A stretch of 64,000 nt of DNA from Ricinus communis. Its lineage: Eukaryota; Streptophyta; Magnoliopsida; Malpighiales; Euphorbiaceae. Each line of letters starts with the position of its first letter. Position 1 is the stretch's first letter. Of the stretch, positions 35,171 through 46,806 are shown piece by piece. The position numbers and the translations under genes were made by a program. The notes under the pieces are model-generated. The model did no database searches. It was not told where the DNA came from and saw only the letters and a program-made list of their open reading frames with translations. The stretch lies in assembly GCF_019578655.1 (NCBI RefSeq), contig NC_063257.1:5890001-5954000 (forward strand), read 5' to 3'.

Positions 35171-35205
35171 CAATTGGTGTTGTTGGAAGTTATTAGTTGT
35201 ATTGT

Positions 35206-35462
35206 AATTGTAAACTCTAGAAATTAGAATTGGGGATAGAATTGGGGAGAAAACGGTAAGTTTTGAGGTACTTCAATGTCCTCAGCCACGTAGACAAACA
35301 TGTAGAGCTATGTGGACGCCATGTCATTAGTGGCACACGCCAAAACGCGAGTGGGTAGAAATGATATAAGATGCAAACATGGTGGACCAAACTGATACGT
35401 TTTAAAGGTGAGGGTAGATTCGCAAAAACGGTTAAAGGTCGGGATATCTGAGATCGTTTCCC
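35206..35462 (-). repeat. Right terminal inverted repeat of the Pack-MULE
   Basis: Reverse-complement partner of 34383-34652. It ends gatcgtttccc, next to the right target-site copy. Confidence 0.85.
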
Positions 35463-35471
35463 TTAATAAAA
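35463..35471. repeat. 9-bp target-site duplication, right copy
   Basis: ttaataaaa, identical to 34374-34382. Confidence 0.85.
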
Positions 35472-38400
35472 TAACAATCCTCTAGCTCGTCTCCTCTTTT
35501 ATTATTTTTATTAATTAGGGGTTAGCTATTTGTATAGGAAAAGAAAATAAAATCGTCCCATACCAGATGCTATAGACAATATTATGCAGACAACCTTCCC
35601 TTTATATAGGAAAAACCCTTGTTCTTATACATTGTATCAACAATTTAATTTAATCAAAAGTTTTTAGTTTGATTCATTTTAATTATTAAAATTTTGTTAT
35701 ATTTCAATTTAGTCACATTCATTATTGAAGAATTAGCATATTATATTTCAGTCATTCAAAGATGGATTATTCTTACAACATGCCATTCTCATAATTTCTA
35801 AGCTGACTAAATTGAAGAAATAATTGAATCGAATTAAATTAAAAATTTAAGTGTAAAAATTGATGTAAATTGTAATTATCCTGTTTTATGCTTAATTTGA
35901 ACGGAACCTTCATGAAAGTTCAAGATCGTTGAACGGGCGAGTTGCTTAATTCCAACTCCCTGTTTATTTTTTTCCAACTTTCTTAAGAAAATGACGGCAC
36001 GTTACCGCCTGAAATTTCCTTGATTGCACGTTTTAGGATAAATTTGACACATAATACTATTCTCGTATTAATTAAAAAGAGACTTGTGTATTTCTAAAAT
36101 TTTGAGATCAACCAGTAGTAGGATTAATATATGCTGCTTAATTTTTTATAAAATGCAAAACAAAATTTGCTTTACACGTTCTCTTTTAACAAAAGGCGAG
36201 TTAGGATTTGGGTAAATTTCACATGTATTTCGACTGATTCATTTTCTCTGAGGAATTACAGGGGCATATATCTATACTGATTTTTGCTTTAAAAGAACTG
36301 TTAAGAAAGAAGGTAATAGCTACAATTATCAAACTGGAAAATTTATAGCGGAAAGCAAACCACCTACCATTTGAATGACAATGGTGGTTTGTGCTTTGAA
36401 AGCATATAAAATTGTATTTGCAATTCGCATTTAGTAGACCACAATAAATGGCCGCAGTGACTGGAATCAGAATTAATGTCAATTTAATAACTAGACAAGT
36501 CTTCTCAATATATATTATATATAATTGATAAGTTGCTCCTGCTACTATTAACTCGTCATGCATCACTAGTCAAAGGGTTAGGAATCTATCTAAACTTTAC
36601 TGTTCCATCCAAAACCATCAGATATATCTTTTGCATGCAACTATTCAAAGGGTATAGTGGGTAAGAACTCAAATTCAACCCGGTGACGTGCACGAAAAGG
36701 AAGCATAACCAAACCCTAATTTTGTTCCAGTTGATAAATAGGGTTTGCTCACCTTCTTGTTGTCAGATTTCCAAGATTGATGGCAAACTGTGAAAGAAAT
36801 ATTCTTTTCTTTTTCCTTCTGAATCTCAATATCGATCAGATTAAGGATGTAAAATTGGGAGTATACACGAATTAGCTGCGGTACATGATTCTTGAAAAAG
36901 GAAAAAAGAAAAAAGAAAAAGAAAAACGAAACTTAAGCTTCAGCATAGAAAAATCAATAATACCACCACCATATACAAGGGTCAAGGGAGAGTGGTCCTG
37001 TGGTTGGTAAGAGCCGTTATTGGTGTCTCATTTTGCCTTCAGTGTTCTTAGACTTTGCATTTTCAGTACCGTTATATTTGGTCAACAATTTCATAGCCCA
37101 CATTTTCAAATTTCAGTGTGAAGCTGATGAAATATAAAAAGATTACATAGTATAGGCAATAATTTCCTCAGTCTGCACTCCAACATAAATTCAAATTTAA
37201 TCCCTTCATAGCCCTTGCGATCAATGCAATTAAATCAGGATTTTCATTTATTAGTAATTTAAATTCCTATTAATGATTAAACTTCAAAATTGAGAATTAA
37301 TTGTAACTCCAGTTTGTACTTATTTTCTTTATTTTTTTACTCCTCATGTAACTAAAATATATAAAATGGCTTATTTTGCTTTGGGAAACCTCACTAAGTA
37401 TCTATTCGTCAATAAGAGGAATTACTCTCTCCATTTTATATTAATTGTCTTTTCTTTTTGAAATTAAAAAAATTTTAATTATCTATCACTTTTATATATC
37501 CTATGCAACATTAATTTTTTTTTTTCTATTTTATCCTTATGTTAGAATAAATGTAATTAAAATTTATTTAATTTAGCTAAATTTTCTTATAATTAAGCCT
37601 ATGAAATATATATATTTTTTAATTTAAGTGAACTACTAAAAGGTGATAAGTAGTATAGAATGGAGTGAGTATATTTAATAAATCCGAAATATCTTTTACA
37701 TGATGTTATATAAGTGGGGGTTTGAATCAATATTGTTATATATGGTTTTGGAGTCTAAGTTGTCTTTAAAAAAAACAAAATTTTAAGGGCTCCCAGTTAA
37801 TTACAGATCTAACAATTATATGGAAATGCAAAACAAATTCAAAATTTCGTTATACTTTTATAAGAAGAAAAAGTTGAAGTTATTTTTTTAAGAAAAAAAG
37901 AATTGAAGAGATTGTTAGAACTGAGGGATTTTATATGAATAATTTTATAAAATCTATAGATCTAGCTTAAACCCATTGTTTAGGAAGTAAAAAAAGGTGG
38001 TCTCATATGAATTTTGATAAATCTCTCATTCTCTAAATTTTTTTCACTTTATACGGTATTAATTTCCATCTATATAAGAGTGAGAGAGTGCAAAATACAC
38101 CATTTTAAAATAATGATGGACTGTTATAATACATTTTTATTCTAATATTGTCCCTAATAAATTTATCTTATTCCAAAAGTATCTTTAACTTTTAACAAAA
38201 ATTTATTGATTTTTATATTTAATTCAAATGATAAATTTTTTTTAAATTTATAAATTTTAATTAAATTTATAAATTTTAAAATTTTTCGATCCAAACAATG
38301 TCGAATTTCCTTTAGCAAATAAATAACTATCTTCTAAAAGAAAATCAAACTAATGGACATATAGTAGAGAGTTTTGGATAAGACAATTGCAAGCTTGGAA

Positions 38401-40766
38401 ACAGTTGGGTAACATATGTTGCTTTATGGTTTAGGAAGAGCTAGCAGCATCACAGAAACATTTAATTCAAATCCACATCTAATTTAATATCTGAAAATGT
38501 TCAAACAACAACACCTCACGTGCTAAGGTAGTGAAATGATGAAACTGTTGATAGTGGTTTTAGTGATGACCATTAATAATTTTATTATTAAATTTGCGTT
38601 ATAACTTGCAAGGAAAAACATGAGAAAATTATAAATATATATATGCCTATAGATCGGCTCATATAAAAAAAATAGACGAATTAAACAACTAGAATCTATT
38701 ATCACTATTAAATTAAGTTAAAGTAAACACATCAGAATGGCTGATATGATACAATATTTTTGCGATCCGAAATACTTAGAAGAATAGTCCCCCGGTGTTT
38801 GGAAGGTTCAAGGGGAATTAAATTGTATATTTTTAGTGTAGAATTCGTCCCATCTAACATTGAGTACTTATTATGATAATTATGAGGAATTAAGGAGATG
38901 GACCTAATAAATAGGGGAAAAAAAAGTGGCCCAAGTTAGGTATGAATTGGTTGGGTGTAACTTTTAAACCTGCAACTTCACCTTCCAATATTGCTGGTAT
39001 CGAGTAACCATCGTCATCATCATCACCTTAAGCTTTATAATTTGAAAATGAAACTGTATACCAAGAGAAACACACATATTTTTGTTAAGTATAACAGTTC
39101 AAGGATCCAACTTGATTTAGCCTACTGTGTTATTTAATGCCAAGGCATCAACATCTTGGCACTTACCCTATTATTAATTATTAGCACATACATTTTATCT
39201 GATCAAAACACCGACTTTTAATTGAGCAAAAACACGATTTTGCTTTTATGAAGAATTAAAAAAAACATGTCCATATTACATTTGTATTAATACTATTGCT
39301 TCACAATTCCAGAACTCTTCTTTGATTAAGTAGCCAGCTGCACTGATGCTGAAGCGGCCATTGACAGGTATGCTAAATTGGCTTTTAGCTTGAATAGCTT
39401 ATGATAGCATAAATATCTTATTGTAAGATCTAGCAAAGTATTCATTTATAATGCTATCAAAAGAAAAGGAGATCCATATGCGATGATACCTGATGTCGAC
39501 TTATAAGAATAGATTCACTGAATGCTTGCAAAATAAAAGGAAGTAGAAATGGATCAGGCTTTATGTCTAGAGATCATTTCGATGTTAAGTCAGTGAGTAT
39601 TTGAGCTTAAGAAAATATATAGAAAATTGTGATTAAGTTACATGAAGTGGATGCATCTCTTTTGTATTTATAGGATTTGCTTCAAGGAATAATCATGCTT
39701 AAGAGTAGTGGAGATCCTGTCCTTTACATTAGAAATCATGTCTTTCTATATTTTCGAAAGTGAAGAATTTACGTGAGATATGTCAACCGAATTCTATAAT
39801 AGGAGGCGCATTTCTTACTTCGCATGCATTTCTTAATTCAAATGAATATGTATCAATACCATTATTAAGAAAAAATTTATTGGATTGTTTGTTGATGTTA
39901 TTTATTAACATTTTCTTCAGTAGATTATTGTTGGTGTGGTTTAATGATTTGGCTTTTGTTTTCAAATTTCTAGACTTAAAAAACTATCAGCCAATATTAT
40001 GGTTTGCTTGATTGGAGCTTAATTGAATGTCAATGGGGGCATATATGAGCATCCGCTAAAACAATCCTCTTCGCATGGTGGACATTTGGATAGCTATAAG
40101 GTTCCAATCACAATCCTAAAATTGTTAACAGAGGCCATGCCTACAACCCATTTCCTTTAGAAAAGAAGGACCCCCTTCACAGTGAGCCAATTTAAGCTTA
40201 GGCCGAATGATGAAATGACGTATTTGCACCTTGAGGGTTAACCATATAGAATTACATTTTTCTTTTAATGACAAGAATCAATGTCCTTCGACCTTGAATT
40301 GATACCTAGCTAGGATCCTCAAGAAGAAAATTTTGATTAACAGTGCAACTTATGCTCGTATTTCCTAATTATACTGTGGTTGAAAGTAAAAGATAATACT
40401 AAAATCATTAGCCACGGCTAAAGAACAACGTAAAATAAAATTGAAAAAGACTAAATAAAAAATAAAATTTTATCTATTCTTATATAAAATGGATTAAACA
40501 AAACTTAATGAGTATTATATTAAAATAACTGCAATACATTTTATCTTATTTAAAATAACTACTAAAATGTAATAATATAATAACAATTAATAAAAGTATA
40601 TAAACATGGACTCGTAACTATTAATCAAAAAACTTTTTCACAAAGCTATCTCTATAAGTGATTGACAAAGTGTTAATCTCATACTATTTTTTTAATTAAA
40701 GTCTAATATCTTTATCATCATTAATTGAATATTTTATTATTTTTTTATATGTTATTTACGAATTGA
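35472..40766. other. Long gene-free AT-rich region
   Basis: About 5.3 kb with no supported gene. Open frames at 36219-36566, 38523-38705 and 39760-40011 have no recognisable domains. Around 35637-35880 there is weak inverted similarity (a ttcaatttagtca block in both arms), which may be an old MITE. Elsewhere only simple AT-rich sequence is seen. Confidence 0.45.
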
Positions 40767-41215
40767 TACAGGTCCGTTAAAATAAATCCCCTCGCGAGTC
40801 TAGCTCGGCTTATGAGATCGCCTTATTAGGAAAACCGATCTCTAGATCAGCCACAGAGGAGCGAAGAAGTTAGAGTTTCACCTTGACACTGCCTCATCCT
40901 TGCCTCATCCTTGGACATATAAGAAAGGATTCTTTTACGTGGTTATTTTAGGACCGAAGGTTTTGCTTGAGATAAGATTCATTTTCTATAATAAATGAGA
41001 TATGTCGTGGGTAAACTATTCCTCTTAGACTATAAATATTGACAGCACTTGGCAGGTAAAGTCATTGTGAATTATAAGTCTCTATACATATAATCTTTGC
41101 CTCCCTTAAATATTAACTTGATAGTGGTTTTTCAAGTACCACACCTAGAGAATCCTAACTTGTTGTTTTGCATATGCAAGGTCGAAAATAGTTCGTAAAG
41201 ATCGGTATACATGTC
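40767..41215. mobile_element. Possible solo LTR or LTR fragment
   Basis: This block is less AT-rich than its flanks and has the look of a plant LTR. It has a GC-richer start (cctcgcgagtctagctcggc), an internal 11-base tandem duplication (cctcatccttg twice, near 40890-40914), a TATA-like ctataaata (about 41031-41039) and no open frames. No TG/CA ends or target duplication were identified, so this is tentative. Confidence 0.3.
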
Positions 41216-41700
41216 AAAATTTCTGATTTCTCTCACGAATTTTATCAAAATTTATTTTTAAAGAAAAAACTTCAAATAAATAATTAAAGGTACCGAAGTA
41301 AATAAAAAATACCAAACTGCTAGATAAATTTGTGCATTTGTATCTAGCCCTACCACGGGAACTAAAGCCAACCTGAGGACCATTCCACAACTTAGAGCAC
41401 GAAAACATTGTACGTTTTCTGTAACTGGCTTTAATCACTTTGCCATTGTCTAAGTTAACAAAGTAAACAATGTCCCAAGTTTTGGTAGAACCTCATAACA
41501 TAGATAACATGACTATAGTTTCTGGGATCAGTGAACAGCCAGTAAAGATACTATACAACTATATTCAAATTTAATCCAATTAATTAGAGGATGAAATGAA
41601 ACAGACACATGAACATAAGCTCTGACAATTCCTTACGCTTCTGCAAGCAATCAGTCCACCGCATATGCACAAAGCTCTGGCTGCATCAACGAAGCTTTGC
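41216..41700. other. Intergenic spacer (3' flank of the STP gene)
   Basis: Probable 3' UTR and terminator region of the STP gene on the minus strand. The 74-codon frame at 41214-41438 and the 75-codon frame at 41580-41807 show no domain. Confidence 0.45.
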
Positions 41701-44700
41701 CTAACGATGACCTTGAACGAACCTGCGCCAGAACCAATGCTGTTCCAATACTTCATACACAAAATCCAGAGGAATTCCTCTCGTCTCTGGCAGGAAAAGT
41801 ACGACAAATATGGTCATCACGGCAATCCAACCAGCATAGAATAAGAATATCCCATATTTGAAGTGACATAGCATGGTCAAGAAGGTTTGTGATAGGACAA
41901 ATGTGGTAGCAAAATTTACAGCAACACTAATGCTTTGGCCTGTAGGTCGAATTTTCGTAGGGAATATTTCACTTGGAATTAGCCAACTCAAAGGTCCCCA
42001 TGACCAGCCAAAACCAGCAGCATATAAGCACATTAAGACTACTACTAATATTGCATTGCCCTTGGATATTTGCTCAGTGCCAGAAACACCTGACGTGACA
42101 GCCAGCACACCTGCTAATGCAACCTTCAAAAAATTGCAACATATATAGAATGATTAATCAAGGAAGTTAAACTGTCTAACAAAATTTTTTAATAAGACTT
42201 GTTCTAAGACGAATAACAATGGTTTAGGAGCATACCTGACAAATGAACATCTGAGTTCCTCCAGCTATGAACAAGAATCTTCGGCCGAACCGATCAACCA
42301 CACTAGTAGACACAAGGATTGAACCAAGATTAACTAATCCTAGTATTATGGCTGCCATTAGAGCTGAATCATTTCCAAAGCCAAGAGATTGAAAAAGAAC
42401 AGGGGCATAAAATGCGATAATGTTAATCCCAGTTACTTGTTGGAAAAAGGGTATAGTAATTGACAACACTAGGTGAGGCCTATACTGCCTTTCAAATATG
42501 GTCATAAAAGATCCTTCCTTGGTAGCTTTAGCTACTTCACTGGACTTAATTAGATCAGCAATCTCAGCATCCACATTAGTGTCACTTCCTCTGACTTTAA
42601 TCAGAGATTTTCTAGCTTGTTCAAGCTTACCCCGCTCCACCAGGCTAGTAGGAGTATCTGAGATTGAGAATGCACCCACTGTCATTATAGCTGCAGGGAC
42701 AATTGCAAGACCAAGGGACAGACGCCAGCCCCAGCTGAGCTTGGCCGTGCCAAAATTTATGCAGTTAGATGTTACTACCCCAATGCCTATGAAAAATTGG
42801 AAGCCTGTGTTGAATGCACCCCGCCATTTTGGTGGTGCAACCTCTGACAGGTATATAGGAGTTGCCTTCAGTTGTAACGTATCTGATGTTAGTAAATTGA
42901 TATATATTCAATAGTACTCCGAATATCTAGCTTCACATATCAGATTGAAATGTTCGTGAGGTTGGATGCCTAACTAGCCCGGCTCAACTACCAAAAATTG
43001 TCTTGAACATAGATTTTTTTTTTTTTTCCATTTTTCTCTAAAGGGCAGTACCATCCATCAAAGGCCGCTTTAGATTGAGAAGTGATTTTCTCTGATGTTT
43101 GTCCAATTACCTGATATGGTAAAAGTTCACTCACATATATAATGTATCGTCCTAGGTCGGGTTTGGTTTGTTTCTAAAGAAAAGAAAAGTATGGCAGCTA
43201 TTCAAATTGGGCAGGATTTGCATGGACATAAAAGTTGCAAGCTCAGCCTCAAAATGTCCCAGCCCACCCAATAAACAGGTTTAATAGCCATTAAAGCTTG
43301 TTCCATACCTTGTAGCTCGTAAATATTCAACTCAATTTGCATATTTTGTAATTAGACAAGTTTGAGAAAGTATTAATTAACCTGGTTAGTGAAGCCAACT
43401 CCAAAACCAAGTAAAATACGGCCTAGGATGAGCATGGCAATGCTGGCAGCAGCACCATTGATGGCAGCACCAGCAAGGAAGGCGCAGCCACCTAGGACCA
43501 TGGTGTTCTTGCGGCCCAATGTTGCAGTAACGCGGCTAGCTACAAGGGAAGCGGCTAACCCTGCTATGTACAGCGACGATGTGAAGGATGTTAAAACCTG
43601 ACTATCATAGACACAATAAATATTTGTTTTGGCCTCCGATGCCTTCCTCAGTACTGATGGAAAGAATTTCTCGAGAAATGGTACCATTGTAGTTACACCT
43701 CCTGTAAATCGATGGATTCACGTTTACAATTATTGACTTTAGTAAGTAAGTACTATACAAACCAGGAGTTCGAAAATGACAAATCATCTGCAAGATATTC
43801 CGTTACACGAGGCAGCTGAATGTTGCAACTCAGGCTGCCGTTCCACGACAAGTACAAACAAGACATTGAACAACTTCATAAACATTTAATTTCACTTTTA
43901 TACATTACGACAATTTCTATCTTCGATCAAATAATGGATGCTTGAAGAGACAATTTTTTTTTTTTTTTTTAAAGATGCTTGTCCAAGTAAGTTTACTGAG
44001 TTTTTTTTTTTTAATCGAAAATAACTTGTAGTTTTCAGTTTATTTCATCAACCATTGATGAAAGATACATATTTAAAATATTAAGTATTTGAATAATTAT
44101 AAAATGATGAATATTTTAAGGTAGTATCTTTATATATTACTCCTCTAATTTTTACAATTAAAAAAAAACTTATTTTATTTATTTTAAAAGTAATGACCGA
44201 TTATGCACCTTAGCACTTCTTCAAATTCCACATCATTGGTCACTATAGTATCCAATTTTTGAGAAACTTTAATAGACTGCAATACTAAAGTAGCCAAATA
44301 TATTAAATTTGGTCGGATCATCACTTTTATTTTTTTAAATAGTAAATATAATTAACATGTTAATATATCAGCGTGTCGTATATAAAAAATTCATCTATAA
44401 AATGAAAAGCAAGTTATTATTACATTTAAAAAGGAGAGATAATCCCAAAGCTAAGTATTAGGCCATCAAGTTTTGACTTAATGATTAAACCCACTTAATT
44501 CTTAAGTCCATCTTATTCTTGACTCTTTCACTTCTTTTTTTCAGACGAAGAAGAGATATAATCCATTTTATAAAAGATAGAATTACATCCCAATCAGTCG
44601 AAGAAGCCAGTAAGATTGGCTTAGATAATTTGAGCAGAAACACTCATCAGCAAGGCTTTTTTAGCCAAACTATGGGCTACCCAGTACTATCGCAAGTGCT

Positions 44701-45270
44701 ACTATAAAAGAAGCCCATCTTTACAATTCTCGAGGTCATTATTCATCTTGAACAATTAGCTAGGAACTCCTTTCTAGTTACCTTGCAAAATCTTTACAAA
44801 CAGTTCTTTCTTACTTGCTGCCAATGTTTCTACCTTTCAAAATCTATAATTTCAGTCCATAAACAAATCTTTGTGTTTCTAATTGAGTTTGCATCCTTCT
44901 CCAGTTTCAATTCATCAACACTAACGCTCAATGATATTGAACCTGTGGCATTGCTTTTAAATTTTAACACCTAAGAAACGCATGAGATCTTCCTCAAGAA
45001 ATTTTCTAAATAGAAAATATTTGGAAAACTATCCATAAACGAATTACTCTTTTGGCACAATTCTACCAAGTGTAGAGAATTAATTCCAAGTCTGATCATG
45101 AAGAAGAACATAAGAATAAAACGAAATGCAAAAGTACCTGAAATTCCGATGTCATAGCCAAAAATGAGGCCACTGGATGCAGCGATAATGCACGTAATCA
45201 ACACTGACACTGTTATCTTGCCATTGAAGCTATTATCATGCCCATTGAAGGCAAAACCTCCCAAGGCCAT
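41701..45270 (-). CDS. STP-family monosaccharide/H+ symporter, tandem copy A
   Basis: Four exons on the minus strand: 45270-45138, 43701-43382, 42865-42236 and 42123-41701. They encode 501 aa with all phases closing. It is a major-facilitator sugar porter with 12 predicted membrane spans. Diagnostic motifs are [15 protein letters not shown] (helix 1 end), the lid-region Cys in [17 protein letters not shown] (loop 2-3), [29 protein letters not shown] (sugar site, helix 7), [10 protein letters not shown] (loop 8-9), [19 protein letters not shown] and the terminal PETRG. These match plant STP hexose/H+ symporters at the plasma membrane, which import glucose, galactose and related sugars. I cannot name the exact STP number. 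Intron 1 is long (1436 bases), and a stray 62-codon frame inside it is not a gene. The tandem copy B lies 1.5 kb upstream. Confidence 0.9.
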
Positions 45271-46806
45271 TTTCTTCTCTTTCTGTCTCCTCCTCCAAAA
45301 CCAAAATAATAACGATAACCATAAAAACTCTCAAGTAAAAGAGAGAATGAGTAGAGCAACTACCTCTCTCAATGTCAAATTCACATTGAAGGGAATATTT
45401 TTTATAACAAAAACTGCAATTGGTGGTAGGAGTTATATGTCACTTTCTAGCCTTTAATGGTGTGACAAGGAAAGGCGCATAAAAAGAAAATGAAGTTCGT
45501 ATATTTTTCATACAGCTGCCATGGGTTACATTTGGTATAAATGCTGTGTGTAATTGGTCTTCTTGGGTCCTTTTATGCAAAGATTTCCTGTAGTGTTCAT
45601 TATATGTGATTTTCAGTTGATTTTGTTTCTATATCAATCATTAATAATTAAATTATTGTTGCTTAGAGATGACAAACTTATTATTGGCCATTGTTTAAGA
45701 TGATAATTTCATGTAAATTAATATATATATGATCCTTCTCTACTAAACTGATAATTGATGGTTGCCGGTCGCGAGGAAAATGCCTAATTTCCCCATCGTA
45801 GACTTGTGGTAGGTTTATGACTTTTGAAATTTAACTTGGTTTAATATGGAAGAAGGAATTAAGCCCAAAATAATATACAGAAACTAATTTTTTTGTAAAG
45901 TAATTAGTCTCTTTTATTTATTTTTCTTTCTTACTTTCTTTTTCTTCTTCTTCTTCTTTAAATAAAAGTTTTAATTACGAAAAGAAAAGGATTCTTTTTT
46001 TCATGGATTAGGCATTTAGCCTTGGAAAAACGGAAAGACTTATAATGCATTTAAAATAGAAATATAATATTACTTCTTTAATAATTGAAAAAAAAATTTA
46101 GATCCACCATCAAATTATTAGCTAAAGATTATTTTCATAAAATTCTAATTTCGATATAATAAAACAAAATTTTTTATCTTTCAACAAATTTAATTTTCGT
46201 TTATCTAAATTGTATAAAAAATAATCTTACAATGTGTTTAGTTAAGATATATAAAATTTATTTATAAATTTAAAGTTCATATACTTTGAATAAAATAAAA
46301 ATTAATTTAGAAATCTATAAAATCAAATTTTTATATAATTAATTATAGGTAAACTAAATTCTAATAAAATAAAAAAAAATTAAATAAATTTTATATTAAT
46401 AAATCGATATATTTCATAACACCAAAAATCTTTTCGACTTTATCATTTTTTCTTTTTTGTACTGTTTTTTGTTAAATAAAATTAATTCTTTATAAATTTC
46501 AATCAAATATAGAATTAGAAAATAGAAATTTACATTCTGTTAAACTTCAACCAGATAGCAAAATCATATAGTCGAATTGCAGCCACTTCTAACCATTTAT
46601 CTCGTACGGTTTTATGCTTATTGACAAGGAACAATGAATAATACAAATTATAGAAGAATTCCCGTTCAATTTATCAAAAGATCCAAAAGAAACATCCGAG
46701 AAACATGAAAATAAGGTCTAACAATGCCTTAAGACTTGCTATTAGCCTGTCGCTGAACAAAATTGCAAGCTGTCCGATATCTCCCACCTAAACCGGACAA
46801 TTAGCC
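45271..46806. other. Spacer between the tandem STP genes
   Basis: This combines the promoter side of copy A and the 3' flank of copy B. It is AT-rich with (ctt)n-like and poly-A tracts (about 45930-45960). About 46225-46520 is an AT-rich dispersed repeat. No gene is seen. Confidence 0.5.
46225..46520 (+). repeat. AT-rich dispersed repeat, copy 2
   Basis: Shares ordered blocks with 62440-62705 (same strand) and 27660-27925 (opposite). These include aatttaaagttcatatacttt against aatctaaagtttatatattt, aattaattata...taaactaaa, ttaataaatc and tttcataacaccaaaa-like elements. Divergence is high but the block order is the same. Confidence 0.45.

Larger units (their letters stand above)
34383..35462. 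mobile_element. Pack-MULE: 1080-bp Mutator-like element carrying a germin-like gene fragment
   Basis: The element is bounded by a perfect 9-bp duplication (ttaataaaa). Its left end reads ggaaaaacgatcccagatac, and the reverse complement of its right end reads gggaaacgatctcagatatc. The inverted similarity runs about 260 bp inward on each side (34383-34652 and 35206-35462) at roughly 85-90% by eye. It includes tttggtccaccatgtttgc and ttttggcgtgtgcca in both arms. There is no transposase. The interior (about 34676-35172) is a fragment of a germin-like protein gene. Long TIRs, a 9-bp duplication, no transposase and captured host coding sequence together define a non-autonomous Pack-MULE. Confidence 0.9.

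Noticed and set aside
34991..35173. 60-codon minus-strand frame
   Set aside because: Antisense to the germin-like fragment, which has clear cupin motifs on the plus strand.
36219..36566. 115-codon minus-strand frame in the gene-free middle
   Set aside because: Composition is hydrophobic noise typical of AT-rich spacer, with no recognisable motif.
44519..44707. 62-codon frame in intron 1 of STP copy A
   Set aside because: No domain, no splice support, and it lies on the opposite strand to the gene.
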